Counted from the stretch's first letter, positions 33,854 to 40,880 are shown. The stretch: 64,000 bases of DNA from Prevotella sp. (GCA_016285245.1 JAEEQH010000002.1:78574-142573); one strand, 5' to 3'. The notes: generated by a model not told the origin, from the sequence alone. Numbers and translations: made by a program.

Positions 33854-33930
33854 ATAAGTGCCACTCTTCGTGGAACAGGTGGCACTTTTTGAGAAATAGG
33901 TGGCACTCTTTGAAAAATAGGTGGCACTTT
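33837..33930 (+). repeat. 21-bp-period repeat, locus B (five units)
   Basis: GTGCCAC/GTGGCAC cores start at 33837, 33858, 33879, 33900 and 33921, each exactly 21 bp apart, separated by AT-rich spacers (GAATA.. /GAAATAG). The core flips from GTGCCAC (units 1-2) to GTGGCAC (units 3-5). Unit 1 contains the last codons of the addB-like gene. Confidence 0.88.
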
Positions 33931-33971
33931 AGAAAAGAAAAGAGCCTCTTTAGTGAAAAAAGCATATTAAT

Positions 33972-34958
33972 ATGAAAAGAACCATCTTCGTAGCCTTCAC
34001 CTTGTTGTTGGCCATTACATTGCAAGCGCAAAAGCGCGTGAACAACCGCATGTACAACCCCGACCCGGCTCCTGTGGTATCGGGCGATCGCCTCTATGTG
34101 TTCACAGGTCACGACCTGGATACGGCAACTTATTTCCGTATGCCCGACTGGCAACTGTTTTCCACTACCGACATGGAGCATTGGACAGATTACGGTATCG
34201 TATTGACCACCGCCAACTTCAAGTGGGCCAAGCAAGGCGACAATGCCTGGGCCTCGCAGGCCATCGAGCGCAACGGCAAGTGGTACTGGTATGTGGCCGC
34301 AGAGGACACCACCAAGCACTTGCACGGAATTGGCGTAGCCGTAGCCGACCGTCCTGAAGGGCCTTGGACTGACCCCATCGGCAAGCCGCTCATCCCGGGT
34401 GATTGGGGCTTCATCGACCCCACGGTGTTTATCGACGACGACGGACAAGCATGGCTATTTTGGGGTAACAACGGTTGCTGGTATGCGAAGTTGAACGAAG
34501 ACATGATCAGCATCGACAAGAGCTTCGCCAACAACGGCATCTGCGATATGCGCCCCATGCTGGACGACGAGGCACAATTCGGGCCAAAATGTTTGAAGAT
34601 GGACTACCAGTTGCACAAGCGGGTGATGAAGACCGGCTTTGAGGAAGCCCCGTGGATCTATAAGATTGGCGATACCTACTTCTTGGAGTATGCCGCAGGT
34701 GGCGTGCCTGAGCATTGGGCCTACTCGACGGCAAAGAGCATCCACGGCCCGTGGCATTACGAAGGCCGTATCACCGACGAGTCGCCCGGCTCTTTTACCA
34801 TCCACGGCGGCACCATCGACTTCAAGGGCAAGTCATACCTCTTCTATCACGACGGCATCCCCTCTGGCGGAAATGGTTTCCGTCGCACCACCGCTTTCCG
34901 CGAGTTTAAGCGTATGAAAGACGGACGCATACCCAAGATCAACATCGAAGCGGAATAG
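33972..34958 (+). CDS. Glycoside hydrolase family 43 (xylosidase/arabinofuranosidase-like), secreted
   Basis: The 328-residue protein has a signal peptide (MKRTIFVAFTLLLAITL, cleavage near LQAQ) and a single five-bladed propeller. The three GH43 carboxylates are visible: base D31 in YNPDPAPV, pKa modulator D149 in GFIDPTVF, and acid E225 in GFEEAPWIY. It probably releases arabinose or xylose from plant hemicellulose side chains. It stands alone, without SusCD or a regulator. The gene is preceded by the 21-bp repeats and is 15 nt ahead of dinB. Confidence 0.88.
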   Translation: MKRTIFVAFTLLLAITLQAQKRVNNRMYNPDPAPVVSGDRLYVFTGHDLDTATYFRMPDWQLFSTTDMEHWTDYGIVLTTANFKWAKQGDNAWASQAIERNGKWYWYVAAEDTTKHLHGIGVAVADRPEGPWTDPIGKPLIPGDWGFIDPTVFIDDDGQAWLFWGNNGCWYAKLNEDMISIDKSFANNGICDMRPMLDDEAQFGPKCLKMDYQLHKRVMKTGFEEAPWIYKIGDTYFLEYAAGGVPEHWAYSTAKSIHGPWHYEGRITDESPGSFTIHGGTIDFKGKSYLFYHDGIPSGGNGFRRTTAFREFKRMKDGRIPKINIEAE

Positions 34959-34973
34959 GTTAAGAATGGGCTT

Positions 34974-36167
34974 ATGAAGACTGCGATTAAGCGAGAACAA
35001 AGTCAAAATGATTTGAACTTTGCAGAGCGTGAGCAGGCTCGACCGAAGGTCAAGGTCATCCATGTGGACATGGACCAGTTTTTCGCGGCTGTAGAGCAGC
35101 GAGACCAGCCGGAGCTTCGTGGCAAGCCGATAGCGGTGGGTCACGATGCCGAACGGGGTGTAGTGTCAACAGCCAGCTATGAGGCTCGACGGTTTGGTGT
35201 TCATTCGGCGCAGTCTATTCAGGTGGCCAAGCGACTGTGCCCACAGCTGATTATCGTGGAGCCGCACTTCCAAAAGTATAAGGAGGTGTCGGCACAGCTA
35301 CATGAAATCTTCCACGACTATACCGATCTGATAGAACCTATCTCGCTCGACGAAGCATTTCTTGATGTAACGGAAAACAAGAAAGGCATTGAGTTGGGCG
35401 TGGATATTGCCCGCGAGATGAAGCAACGTATCCGTGAGACGACGGGACTGACAGCATCGGCAGGTGTGAGCTATTGCAAGTTCTTGGCAAAGATTGCCTC
35501 CGACTGGCGCAAACCCGATGGACTCACGGTGATCCATCCAGATAGAGCATTGGACTTCATCGCACAGCTGAAGATAGAGAAGATTGGGGGAGTAGGCCTG
35601 AAGACTGCCGAGAAGATGCACCGCATGGGTATCTTCACGGGCCTTGACCTGAGAAACATGTCGCTGAGCCGACTAACGCAGGAGTTCGGCAAAATGGGCC
35701 AAGTTTTCTATGACTTCTCGCGAGGTATCGACAACCGGCCTGTCATCAGCGAGTGGGAGCGGAAGAGCGTCAGCTGTGAACAGACCTTTGAGTCGGATAT
35801 CAGCGAGAATGCTGCCGTCACCATCCATCTGTATCATACGGTGCTGGAGCTGGTCAGACGCATCGAGAAGAACGACTTCGAGGGCCGCACCCTGACGCTG
35901 AAAGTCAAGTTCCTGGACTTCCAGCAAATCACCCGCAGCATCACCGTTGACCACATCCTCCGCACCAAAGACGAGATTCTGCCGTTGGCGAAACAACTGA
36001 TGCAACAGGTTGAGTTCTTTGACAAGCGAAGCGGCTACGCCGAGCGCCACTCTCACCCCATCCGTCTATTAGGCTTGGGCGTTTCCAATCAAAAGAGTGC
36101 CACACCACAGGAAGAAAATCAATGGATTGAGCTGGAATTGGAATTTGAGCCTTGGCCAGACATTTAA
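34974..36167 (+). CDS. dinB: DNA polymerase IV (Y-family)
   Basis: The 397-residue enzyme has the N-terminal catalytic HVDMDQFFAAVEQR, the steric-gate/palm motifs YEARRFGV and SLDEAFLDVT, a helix-hairpin-helix GGVGLKTAEKMHRMG, and a little-finger domain. The C-terminus (QWIELELEF) resembles a beta-clamp binding motif. It performs error-prone bypass of lesions. The first 25 residues, MKTAIKREQSQNDLNF and onward, extend beyond the usual start; a start nearer VKVIHVDMD is possible but no ATG is present there. It follows GH43 closely, and a repeat element lies 30 nt after its stop. Confidence 0.94.
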   Translation: MKTAIKREQSQNDLNFAEREQARPKVKVIHVDMDQFFAAVEQRDQPELRGKPIAVGHDAERGVVSTASYEARRFGVHSAQSIQVAKRLCPQLIIVEPHFQKYKEVSAQLHEIFHDYTDLIEPISLDEAFLDVTENKKGIELGVDIAREMKQRIRETTGLTASAGVSYCKFLAKIASDWRKPDGLTVIHPDRALDFIAQLKIEKIGGVGLKTAEKMHRMGIFTGLDLRNMSLSRLTQEFGKMGQVFYDFSRGIDNRPVISEWERKSVSCEQTFESDISENAAVTIHLYHTVLELVRRIEKNDFEGRTLTLKVKFLDFQQITRSITVDHILRTKDEILPLAKQLMQQVEFFDKRSGYAERHSHPIRLLGLGVSNQKSATPQEENQWIELELEFEPWPDI

Positions 36168-36197
36168 TGTGCAACCACTACTAATGTAATAAGGGAG

Positions 36198-36231
36198 CCG
36201 CTCGACCACAGGTCGCTTGCCCAAGCAAGAA
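36198..36231 (+). repeat. Double-hairpin element, intergenic variant copy
   Basis: CCGCTCGACCACAGGTCGCT and the following CTTGC..GCAAG keep both stems of the element at 33535 while the loops differ (ACA for TAT; CCCAA-type for AAG). It lies between dinB and the 68-residue gene. Confidence 0.78.
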
Positions 36232-36371
36232 CACCGCAATGGATGCTGCTCCCAACTGTTTTTAGATGTTTCAATCTCATTTTGACAACAGAGAAATCGT
36301 TGCAGTCGAAGAACGAAAACATATGGCCACGACATTGATGACTATCAGATAATATAGCAGAGCATTTGCCA

Positions 36372-36578
36372 TCACTTTTTTTCTTTTGTTAATGCGTAAA
36401 CTGCCAGTGTTGGAAGAAAAACCAATAGCAGCAATGCAACCTCTACAACTGCATAGGACCCGAAATAGTCAACCAATGTCTGGAACTTCAGGACGCCATC
36501 CACCAGCAAGACCAAAAGGGCAAACCAGCAGAGAAGGAATATTGCGGAATACTTGATCTTTCGTTTCTTCATTGTCAT
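36372..36578 (-). CDS. Small membrane protein, two transmembrane helices, unknown
   Basis: The 68-residue protein has a basic N-terminus (MTMKKRKIKYS) and two hydrophobic segments (about 11-31 and 43-63), ending TKEKK. The start ATG overlaps the stop of the preceding gene (ATGA), indicating translational coupling. It is the third gene of the carbonic anhydrase operon. I recognise no family. Confidence 0.65.
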   Translation of the reverse strand: MTMKKRKIKYSAIFLLCWFALLVLLVDGVLKFQTLVDYFGSYAVVEVALLLLVFLPTLAVYALTKEKK

Positions 36579-37063
36579 TGCTTCTGCTTTTGAATTTCAC
36601 GATAGTCAGAGAGCAGATTCCAAATACCATCTTCTGATAGTACACCGCGTTTGAGGTCTGGAGGAAGATTCTCGGCTTCGTCAGCAGCAAAGTCCAGTTT
36701 CCACAACTCACTACCATAGTATTTGCTGAGTTCGGCAACATCTTCTTTGACAGCCTTCAATGAATCAGCAGACCCATCCTTGATGGCTGCCAAGGCATTA
36801 TTGAAGCGTTGCTCCATCCACTTGATTCGCTCAATTTGTAAAATCTCACAAATCGCGTCCTCCCTGATGACCTTTGGTGCAGACTTGCCTGCGAGTATTA
36901 GCACCTTTTGGCCATTGCGGTAGATATGTAGCTGGCGAGAGCGGACTACGGCCGTTAATTCTGGATCATCCTGCATGGCTATCCATAGAGAATGATATAT
37001 GCCATCCTTTTCAAACAGCTTCCGCTGCAGGTGCGAACACATATTTGCCGTATCAATCGTCAT
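36575..37063 (-). CDS. Hypothetical protein, 162 residues, in carbonic anhydrase operon
   Basis: A soluble, mostly helical protein with no signal peptide. It contains LTAVVRSRQLHIYRNGQK, a beta-hairpin-like segment, followed by long charged helices (ICEILQIERIKWMEQRFNN; DLKRGVLSEDGIWNLL). Its ATG overlaps the carbonic anhydrase stop by 4 nt, and its own stop overlaps the start of the small membrane protein. I do not recognise the family. The tight overlaps suggest these three products work together or are needed in fixed proportion. Confidence 0.65.
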   Translation of the reverse strand: MTIDTANMCSHLQRKLFEKDGIYHSLWIAMQDDPELTAVVRSRQLHIYRNGQKVLILAGKSAPKVIREDAICEILQIERIKWMEQRFNNALAAIKDGSADSLKAVKEDVAELSKYYGSELWKLDFAADEAENLPPDLKRGVLSEDGIWNLLSDYREIQKQKQ

Positions 37064-37614
37064 ACAATCTCTTCTAATGCTCCAGTCTCTGAATCAATGA
37101 TAAATCCACGAACAACAATATCCTTCGGCACCAACGGATGGGTTTTGATGGTCTCAACGGTCTTACGGACAGAGGTCGGCGTGTCCTTGAAACCCTCCAG
37201 CCACTGGTCGAGATCAATGCCACACTTGCGGATGGTATCGAGCGTCTCATCTGTCACGCCACGAGCAATCATTTCGTGGTGGAAGTGGTCGTAGCTCATG
37301 TGGCAGGCTCCACAATGCGAGTGTGCCACCACCATGATTTCCTGCACGCCAAGTTCATAGATGGCGACAATCAGGCTTCGCATAGCTGAATCGAAGGCAG
37401 AGATAACCAGGCCTCCAGCGTTCTTGATAATCTTCGCGTCACCATTCTTCAGACCGAGAGCAGCAGGCAGCAGTTCTGTCAGTCGGGTGTCCATGCACGA
37501 CAGCACGGCCAGCTTCTTGTCTGGGTATTTGTCTGTGAGATACTTCTCGTAGCCCTTTTGAGCCACAAATGTCTTGTTGAATTCAATAATCTGGTCTATC
37601 ATATCACAAAACAT
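37060..37614 (-). CDS. Beta-class carbonic anhydrase
   Basis: The 184-residue enzyme has the zinc ligands C40 in SCMDTR (with the D42/R44 dyad) and H98/C101 in HSHCGAC. It interconverts CO2 and bicarbonate; in Bacteroidales this supplies bicarbonate for carboxylations on the route to succinate. The length fits the short beta-clade (type II-like) enzymes. It is the first gene of a three-gene operon and is divergent from the flavin-reductase-like gene, with a -7-like box between. Confidence 0.92.
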   Translation of the reverse strand: MFCDMIDQIIEFNKTFVAQKGYEKYLTDKYPDKKLAVLSCMDTRLTELLPAALGLKNGDAKIIKNAGGLVISAFDSAMRSLIVAIYELGVQEIMVVAHSHCGACHMSYDHFHHEMIARGVTDETLDTIRKCGIDLDQWLEGFKDTPTSVRKTVETIKTHPLVPKDIVVRGFIIDSETGALEEIV

Positions 37615-37628
37615 ATTAAATCTGCGTG

Positions 37629-37636
37629 TAAAGGTA
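37629..37636 (-). promoter_or_regulatory. -7-like box TACCTTTA ahead of carbonic anhydrase operon
   Basis: Minus-strand TACCTTTA differs from TAnnTTTG only in the last base and lies 14 nt before the start codon. Confidence 0.4.
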
Positions 37637-37658
37637 CGAAATAAAGGAGAATAATTCG

Positions 37659-37666
37659 TAACTTTG
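37659..37666 (+). promoter_or_regulatory. -7 box TAACTTTG ahead of the flavin-reductase-like gene
   Basis: TAACTTTG exactly fits TAnnTTTG and lies 39 nt before ATG 37706. Confidence 0.58.
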
Positions 37667-37705
37667 TACCCAATTATTACGATACTTTAATAATTTCAAG
37701 TGGTT

Positions 37706-38350
37706 ATGGCATATATGAATATGAAGAAAAGTACAGTTATCACAACATTAGTTGCCATTCTAGCAATGGCTGTCGCTCCTGCGTTTGCTCAGGAAGAAGA
37801 CAATGGTGAGCACCAATTGTCCAATGGTGAGCACCAATTGTCTGGTTTTAAGAAGTTCAATGTGAGGGAGGACTTCACGGAGAACGGTTTCCAGTGGTTC
37901 CACGACGCTGAACTGCTGGCGGCTGGCGACAAGGAAAAAAGCAATGCCATGACCATTGGTTGGGGAGGCATCGGCACACTTTGGGGACGTACTGCCCTGA
38001 CGGTCTATGTCGCCGAGAAACGCTACACCAAGGAGTTCATGGATAAGGCTGAATACTTTACGGTGATGGCTTTCGACGTGAAGGACAGCAAGGTACTTAA
38101 CTATATGGGAACCAAAAGTGGACGTGATGGTGACAAGGCTCAGGCTCTTGGGCTTCATACTGCTTATACTGCCAATGGAACGCCGTATTATACTGAGGCT
38201 ACGATGGTGATTGAGTGCAAAATCATGTATGCCGCACCTTTCGATCCTCAGTATTTCAAGAGTGATGCACCCAAGAAGATGTATGCCAACTTCCCGGCTG
38301 GCATCCACTCCATGTATATCGGTGAGGTTGTAAATGCTTGGAAGAAATGA
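37706..38350 (+). CDS. Exported flavin reductase-like (FMN-binding split-barrel) protein
   Basis: The protein of about 214 residues has a signal peptide (MKKSTVITTLVAILAMAV, cleavage near AFAQ) followed by a split-barrel flavin reductase domain: NAMTIGWGGIGTLWGR, then VYVAEKRYTKEFMD and NYMGTKSGRDGDK. Most relatives are cytoplasmic, so export is notable. Starts at 37706, 37715 and 37721 (ATG) or 37700 (GTG) all give a signal peptide; 37706 is a compromise. Directly after the signal peptide a 21-bp tandem duplication encodes NGEHQLS twice. A degraded gene tail follows the stop. Confidence 0.78.
   Translation: MAYMNMKKSTVITTLVAILAMAVAPAFAQEEDNGEHQLSNGEHQLSGFKKFNVREDFTENGFQWFHDAELLAAGDKEKSNAMTIGWGGIGTLWGRTALTVYVAEKRYTKEFMDKAEYFTVMAFDVKDSKVLNYMGTKSGRDGDKAQALGLHTAYTANGTPYYTEATMVIECKIMYAAPFDPQYFKSDAPKKMYANFPAGIHSMYIGEVVNAWKK
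37801..37842 (+). repeat. 21-bp in-frame tandem duplication after the signal peptide
   Basis: The unit AATGGTGAGCACCAATTGTC (plus one base) occurs twice in a row, encoding NGEHQLS twice at the exported protein's mature N-terminus. Confidence 0.85.
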
Positions 38351-38402
38351 GACCACTCGTCTGTCAGAAATGGATAGTAATGCACTTAAGGATTATCGCT
38401 GA

Positions 38403-38510
38403 TTGGCAAGTAATTACGAACTGATGCCTCAGACAGGTGAGACGACAACAGAGACTTGGAGCAACCAGATGATTCAGTGGCTGAAGGCTAAGGGGTTTAT
38501 TACTAAGTGA
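38403..38510 (+). pseudogene. C-terminal gene fragment of unknown family
   Basis: An in-frame stretch of 35 codons reads LASNYELMPQTGETTTET and then WSNQMIQWLKAKGFITK before a TGA. A TGA also precedes it, and no start fits. The composition looks like the end of a real gene, perhaps a flavodoxin-like or similar alpha/beta protein, but I cannot identify it. It is followed 2 nt later by the duplicated FKBP start. Confidence 0.45.
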
Positions 38511-38512
38511 AT

Positions 38513-38602
38513 ATGGCAAAACGCGAGTACATACAAGCCAACAAAGATTGGCTAAAGGCGAAAGCTAAAGAGGAATTACCAATGTTCACGTCGGTTCCCT
38601 AA
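38513..38602 (+). pseudogene. Truncated duplicate of the FKBP gene start
   Basis: The ATG at 38513 reads MAKREYIQANKDWLKAKAKE, nearly the same as the first 20 residues of the intact FKBP gene at 40172 (MAKREYIQGNKDWLEAKAKE), with about 85% DNA identity over 60 nt. After residue 21 the sequence is unrelated and stops at 38600. It abuts the end of the convergent zinc-ribbon gene, which covers the same last bases. Confidence 0.8.
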
Positions 38603-38892
38603 GTCCAAAATTCTCTTTCACCTGTTTCTTCCATATCCCCTTGGCACTTGGGGCATGTCCGCTTATCCCATATCCTGATGTTATCGCTGCCACATTGCAA
38701 ACACAGACGGCCAACCTCACTACGATATGATGGGGCTACATCGGCTATGATACCACCCACCACGATATTCTGAATGCTCTGGCAGTCTGGGCAACTCATG
38801 GCCGTAATCTGCTGACGAAAGAGTCCGCGCCCTTCGTACACCTCCGCTTCATACCCACAAGCATTACAGCGATATTTGAGTTTCCAAGCCAT
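38599..38892 (-). CDS. Zinc-ribbon protein, 97 residues
   Basis: Four CxxC knuckles are visible: CNACGYE, CPDCQS, CLQCGS and CPKCQG, which could form two zinc ribbons. The start MAWKLKYRCNACGYEAEVYEG is rubredoxin/zinc-ribbon-like, and there is no export signal. The gene starts 4 nt after the LUD-domain gene and is the last in its operon. The partner and function are unknown; the cysteines would allow structural zinc or a protein-nucleic acid contact. The stop is shared with the junction to the FKBP remnant. Confidence 0.75.
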   Translation of the reverse strand: MAWKLKYRCNACGYEAEVYEGRGLFRQQITAMSCPDCQSIQNIVVGGIIADVAPSYRSEVGRLCLQCGSDNIRIWDKRTCPKCQGDMEETGEREFWT

Positions 38893-38896
38893 CAGT

Positions 38897-39532
38897 TTAA
38901 TATCCGAGGTTATCCCCTACAAGCACTACTACGTGACGGCCTTTAGGTGAATTCCTGAGGAAATGAACGTAGTTGCAGATGGATTCCGGGGAATTGCAGT
39001 TATGACAAACACCATCAACCTGACAAGGGGTCTTGATGTCAAATCTGGCTGCATTGATGGGGGATGCAGTACCTCTTGCCCTTGAAAGAGCCGCTTCTAC
39101 AGTCTGGGCCACTTTGTTCATGCCAATCACAAAGATAACCTTTTTCGGTCCCCATGTGATAGCAGCCACTCGGTTCCCATTACCGTCGATGTTCACGATA
39201 ACGCCGTCCTCAGAGATTGCATTGGCACTGGTCAGATAAACATCAGCAGAAAACGCTTTGAAATAAATGGCTTGTTTATCTTCTGGAGTCTCTGCCAGGT
39301 CGCGGTCAAGAACCTCCAGCGTACCACGTTTCCTGAGATAATCGGGAATACCAAGGTCTCTTACAGTCATCGTGCCGCCCCATGTCACACTGTTACCGTC
39401 ATCAATTAGTTCAGAAACTTTCTTTACAGCCTCTTCACCTGTAGCGCAATAGAAGCCCTCAATATGGCGGCGTTGCAGGTTCTTGATAAGTGTCTTTGCC
39501 AGACGCTCGTTTCTTTCTTCTTGTGGTTTCAT
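38897..39532 (-). CDS. LUD-domain (LutC/YkgG-like) protein
   Basis: The 211-residue protein matches lactate-utilization-domain proteins: EGFYCATGEEAVKKVSELI, SVTWGGTMTVRDLG, DVYLTSANAISEDGVIVNID, GNRVAAITWGPKKVIFVIG and a cysteine cluster CQVDGVCHNCNSPESIC. LutC-type proteins act with Fe-S partners in L-lactate oxidation. No LutA/LutB gene is nearby, so this is a stand-alone LUD protein common in anaerobes. It lies 18 nt after an 81-residue gene and 4 nt before the zinc-ribbon gene. Confidence 0.85.
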   Translation of the reverse strand: MKPQEERNERLAKTLIKNLQRRHIEGFYCATGEEAVKKVSELIDDGNSVTWGGTMTVRDLGIPDYLRKRGTLEVLDRDLAETPEDKQAIYFKAFSADVYLTSANAISEDGVIVNIDGNGNRVAAITWGPKKVIFVIGMNKVAQTVEAALSRARGTASPINAARFDIKTPCQVDGVCHNCNSPESICNYVHFLRNSPKGRHVVVLVGDNLGY

Positions 39533-39550
39533 AAAGAGTATTTATTTAAG

Positions 39551-39796
39551 TTATAGCATCTTTTCAAGTATCTCGACAGCCTTGGTGATGTCCTCCTGAA
39601 ACCGCTTGTGGTCGCGGAGAAAGTCAGCCCTGCCACTACTGATGGCATCATACAGTTCCTGGCTCATGTCATTGGCATAGTCGGAAATGGCCAATTCTAT
39701 GTCATCCTTCTGCCAGTCAAGCGTTGAATGGACATAGATACGCTGCTTCTGATGCAGGAAACTGTAGGCGGTCTCGATACTATCTTTTGTTATCAT
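39551..39796 (-). CDS. Hypothetical protein, 81 residues
   Basis: A small, acidic, mostly helical cytoplasmic protein (MITKDSIETAYSFLHQKQRI; ELAISDYANDMSQELYD) without membrane segments or cysteines. Its start overlaps the DUF4250 stop (ATGA), and the LUD gene follows by 18 nt. No family recognised. Confidence 0.65.
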   Translation of the reverse strand: MITKDSIETAYSFLHQKQRIYVHSTLDWQKDDIELAISDYANDMSQELYDAISSGRADFLRDHKRFQEDITKAVEILEKML

Positions 39797-40002
39797 CTTG
39801 TTACTGAGTCATAACCTATCGGACGGAACTGCTTCTGCTTCTCACTGTACACGAATCCATGCCCAAACAGGTAGTTCTTTATATCTTTCGGCTCTGTGCC
39901 GAAGCTGTAGCACAGCGATTCCAGCGTGTCAAACTCCTCGTCTCTCAGGAGCATATTCACGCTCGAAACCAGTATGGCAGGATCTTTCGGCAGGTAGTCC
40001 AT
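39793..40002 (-). CDS. DUF4250 domain protein
   Basis: The 69-residue protein begins MDYLPKDPAILVSSVNMLLR and continues EFDTLESLCYSFG, a pattern I associate with DUF4250. ATG 40002 is preferred to a start 10 codons earlier because it matches the family start. Function unknown. First gene of a four-gene operon (DUF4250, 81-residue protein, LUD, zinc ribbon). Confidence 0.72.
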   Translation of the reverse strand: MDYLPKDPAILVSSVNMLLRDEEFDTLESLCYSFGTEPKDIKNYLFGHGFVYSEKQKQFRPIGYDSVTR

Positions 40003-40105
40003 ATCACAATTCTTATTAAATCGGAGGGACAAGGACGGTGCAAACTGAGAGCAATAGAGCTCACTCTAATTGCCGAGGTGCAGCCCGTTCTCGCAAATTT
40101 ATTGG

Positions 40106-40113
40106 CAAAGGTA
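40106..40113 (-). promoter_or_regulatory. -7 box TACCTTTG ahead of the DUF4250-LUD operon
   Basis: Minus-strand TACCTTTG fits TAnnTTTG; it leaves a leader of about 100 nt. A second match, TAAATTTG, is at 40094-40101. Confidence 0.5.
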
Positions 40114-40135
40114 ATCAAAAATCCTATATTTTTCG

Positions 40136-40143
40136 TACCTTTG
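40136..40143 (+). promoter_or_regulatory. -7 box TACCTTTG ahead of FKBP
   Basis: TACCTTTG lies 28 nt before the FKBP ATG at 40172, divergent from the minus-strand box 22 nt away. Confidence 0.58.
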
Positions 40144-40171
40144 CACAGATTATTAGGATAGTTTAGTATTT

Positions 40172-40570
40172 ATGGCAAAACGAGAATACATACAAGGCAA
40201 TAAGGATTGGCTGGAGGCGAAAGCCAAGGAGGAAGATGTAAAGGCTCTTCCAAAAGGCATCTATTACAAGGTGCTGAGTAAAGGAAATCAGGACAGTGCG
40301 AAACCGACGGTACGCAGTATCATAACAGCCCACTATACAGGCAGGACAATTGACGGCAAACAGTTTGATAGCAGTCGTGGTGGTGTGCCATTGGCTTGTC
40401 GTCTCTGCGACCTCATTGAGGGTTGGATTATAGCCATTCAGCAGATGCATATCGGCGACAAGTGGGAACTTTATATCCCTGCCGAAATGGGCTATGGCAA
40501 ATTCTCACAGCCTGGCATTCCTGGTGGCTCGACACTTATCTTTGAAATTGAACTCTTAGGCATTGCATGA
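40172..40570 (+). CDS. FKBP-type peptidyl-prolyl cis-trans isomerase, cytoplasmic
   Basis: The 132-residue protein has an FKBP fold: ITAHYTGRTIDGKQFDSS, CDLIEGWIIAIQQMHIGDKWELYIPAEMGYG in the core, and GGSTLIFEIELLGI at the end. There is no signal peptide, and the charged leader helix MAKREYIQGNKDWLEAKAKE is typical of a Bacteroidales group. It speeds proline isomerisation during protein folding. A truncated copy of its start lies 1.6 kb upstream. The last codon overlaps a 40-codon frame (ATGA). Confidence 0.9.
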   Translation: MAKREYIQGNKDWLEAKAKEEDVKALPKGIYYKVLSKGNQDSAKPTVRSIITAHYTGRTIDGKQFDSSRGGVPLACRLCDLIEGWIIAIQQMHIGDKWELYIPAEMGYGKFSQPGIPGGSTLIFEIELLGIA

Positions 40571-40689
40571 CACTACGAGAACTTATCAATTCAGTGGATT
40601 CTGAGCAATACAGCAATTCGGCGTTGTACCAGAAGCTGCGTAAGACTAAGTTTAGCCAGTTCCCCATTACTACCGACTACAACCTCTAA
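40567..40689 (+). CDS. Short frame overlapping FKBP stop, possible gene remnant
   Basis: ATG 40567 overlaps the FKBP stop (ATGA) and reads 40 codons, MTLRELINSVDSEQYSN and then ALYQKLRKTKFSQFPITT, ending at TAA 40687. The composition is protein-like and ATGA coupling suggests translation, but the length suggests the beginning of a longer gene that was cut. It ends next to the tRNA terminator on the other strand. Not recognised. Confidence 0.4.
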   Translation: MTLRELINSVDSEQYSNSALYQKLRKTKFSQFPITTDYNL

Positions 40690-40690
40690 A

Positions 40691-40715
40691 TAAAAAAACC
40701 GCTGATTTACAGCGG
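40691..40715 (-). terminator. Rho-independent terminator of tRNA-Ser
   Basis: On the minus strand a 6-bp hairpin (CCGCTG/CAGCGG, 40699-40715) is followed by a run of seven T (40692-40698). It begins 17 nt after the tRNA 3' end. Confidence 0.8.
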
Positions 40716-40732
40716 ATTTCAAATCTTGGAAG

Positions 40733-40820
40733 CGGAGAGAACAGGATTCGAACCTGCGAACCGGTTTTGCCGGTTACACGCTTTCCAGGCGTGCCTCTTC
40801 AACCACTCGAGCACCTCTCC
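40733..40820 (-). tRNA. tRNA-Ser (anticodon GGA)
   Basis: The 88-nt gene has acceptor GGAGAGG/TCTCTCC, an anticodon stem CACGC/GCGTG around loop CTGGAAA (anticodon GGA, reading UCC/UCU), a long variable arm (ACCGG..CCGGT), and GGTTCGAATCC in the T arm. The long variable arm is diagnostic of class II serine tRNA. CCA is not encoded. A -7 box lies just upstream and a terminator downstream. Confidence 0.96.
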
Positions 40821-40836
40821 TTGCGATTTGCGGGTG

Positions 40837-40844
40837 CAAAGGTA
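40837..40844 (-). promoter_or_regulatory. -7 box TACCTTTG ahead of tRNA-Ser
   Basis: Minus-strand TACCTTTG lies 16 nt before the tRNA 5' end. Confidence 0.6.
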
Positions 40845-40851
40845 CTATTTT

Positions 40852-40880
40852 TAATTGACAATTAACAATTGATAATTGAG
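40852..40880. repeat. AT-rich AATTGA/AATTAA repeat between tatD and tRNA
   Basis: The segment AATTGACAATTAACAATTGA (and onward) is made of 9-bp AATTGACA/AATTGATA units, the same family seen at 41727-41768, 49465-49570 and inside the addB-like gene. Confidence 0.65.

Noticed and set aside
33756..34448. Minus-strand frame with HLF-type seven-residue repeats
   Set aside because: It is the translation of the 21-bp array plus antisense of GH43; not a protein gene.
36069..36335. 88-codon minus-strand frame across the dinB end and the following gap
   Set aside because: Overlaps dinB antisense and the hairpin element; composition is not protein-like.
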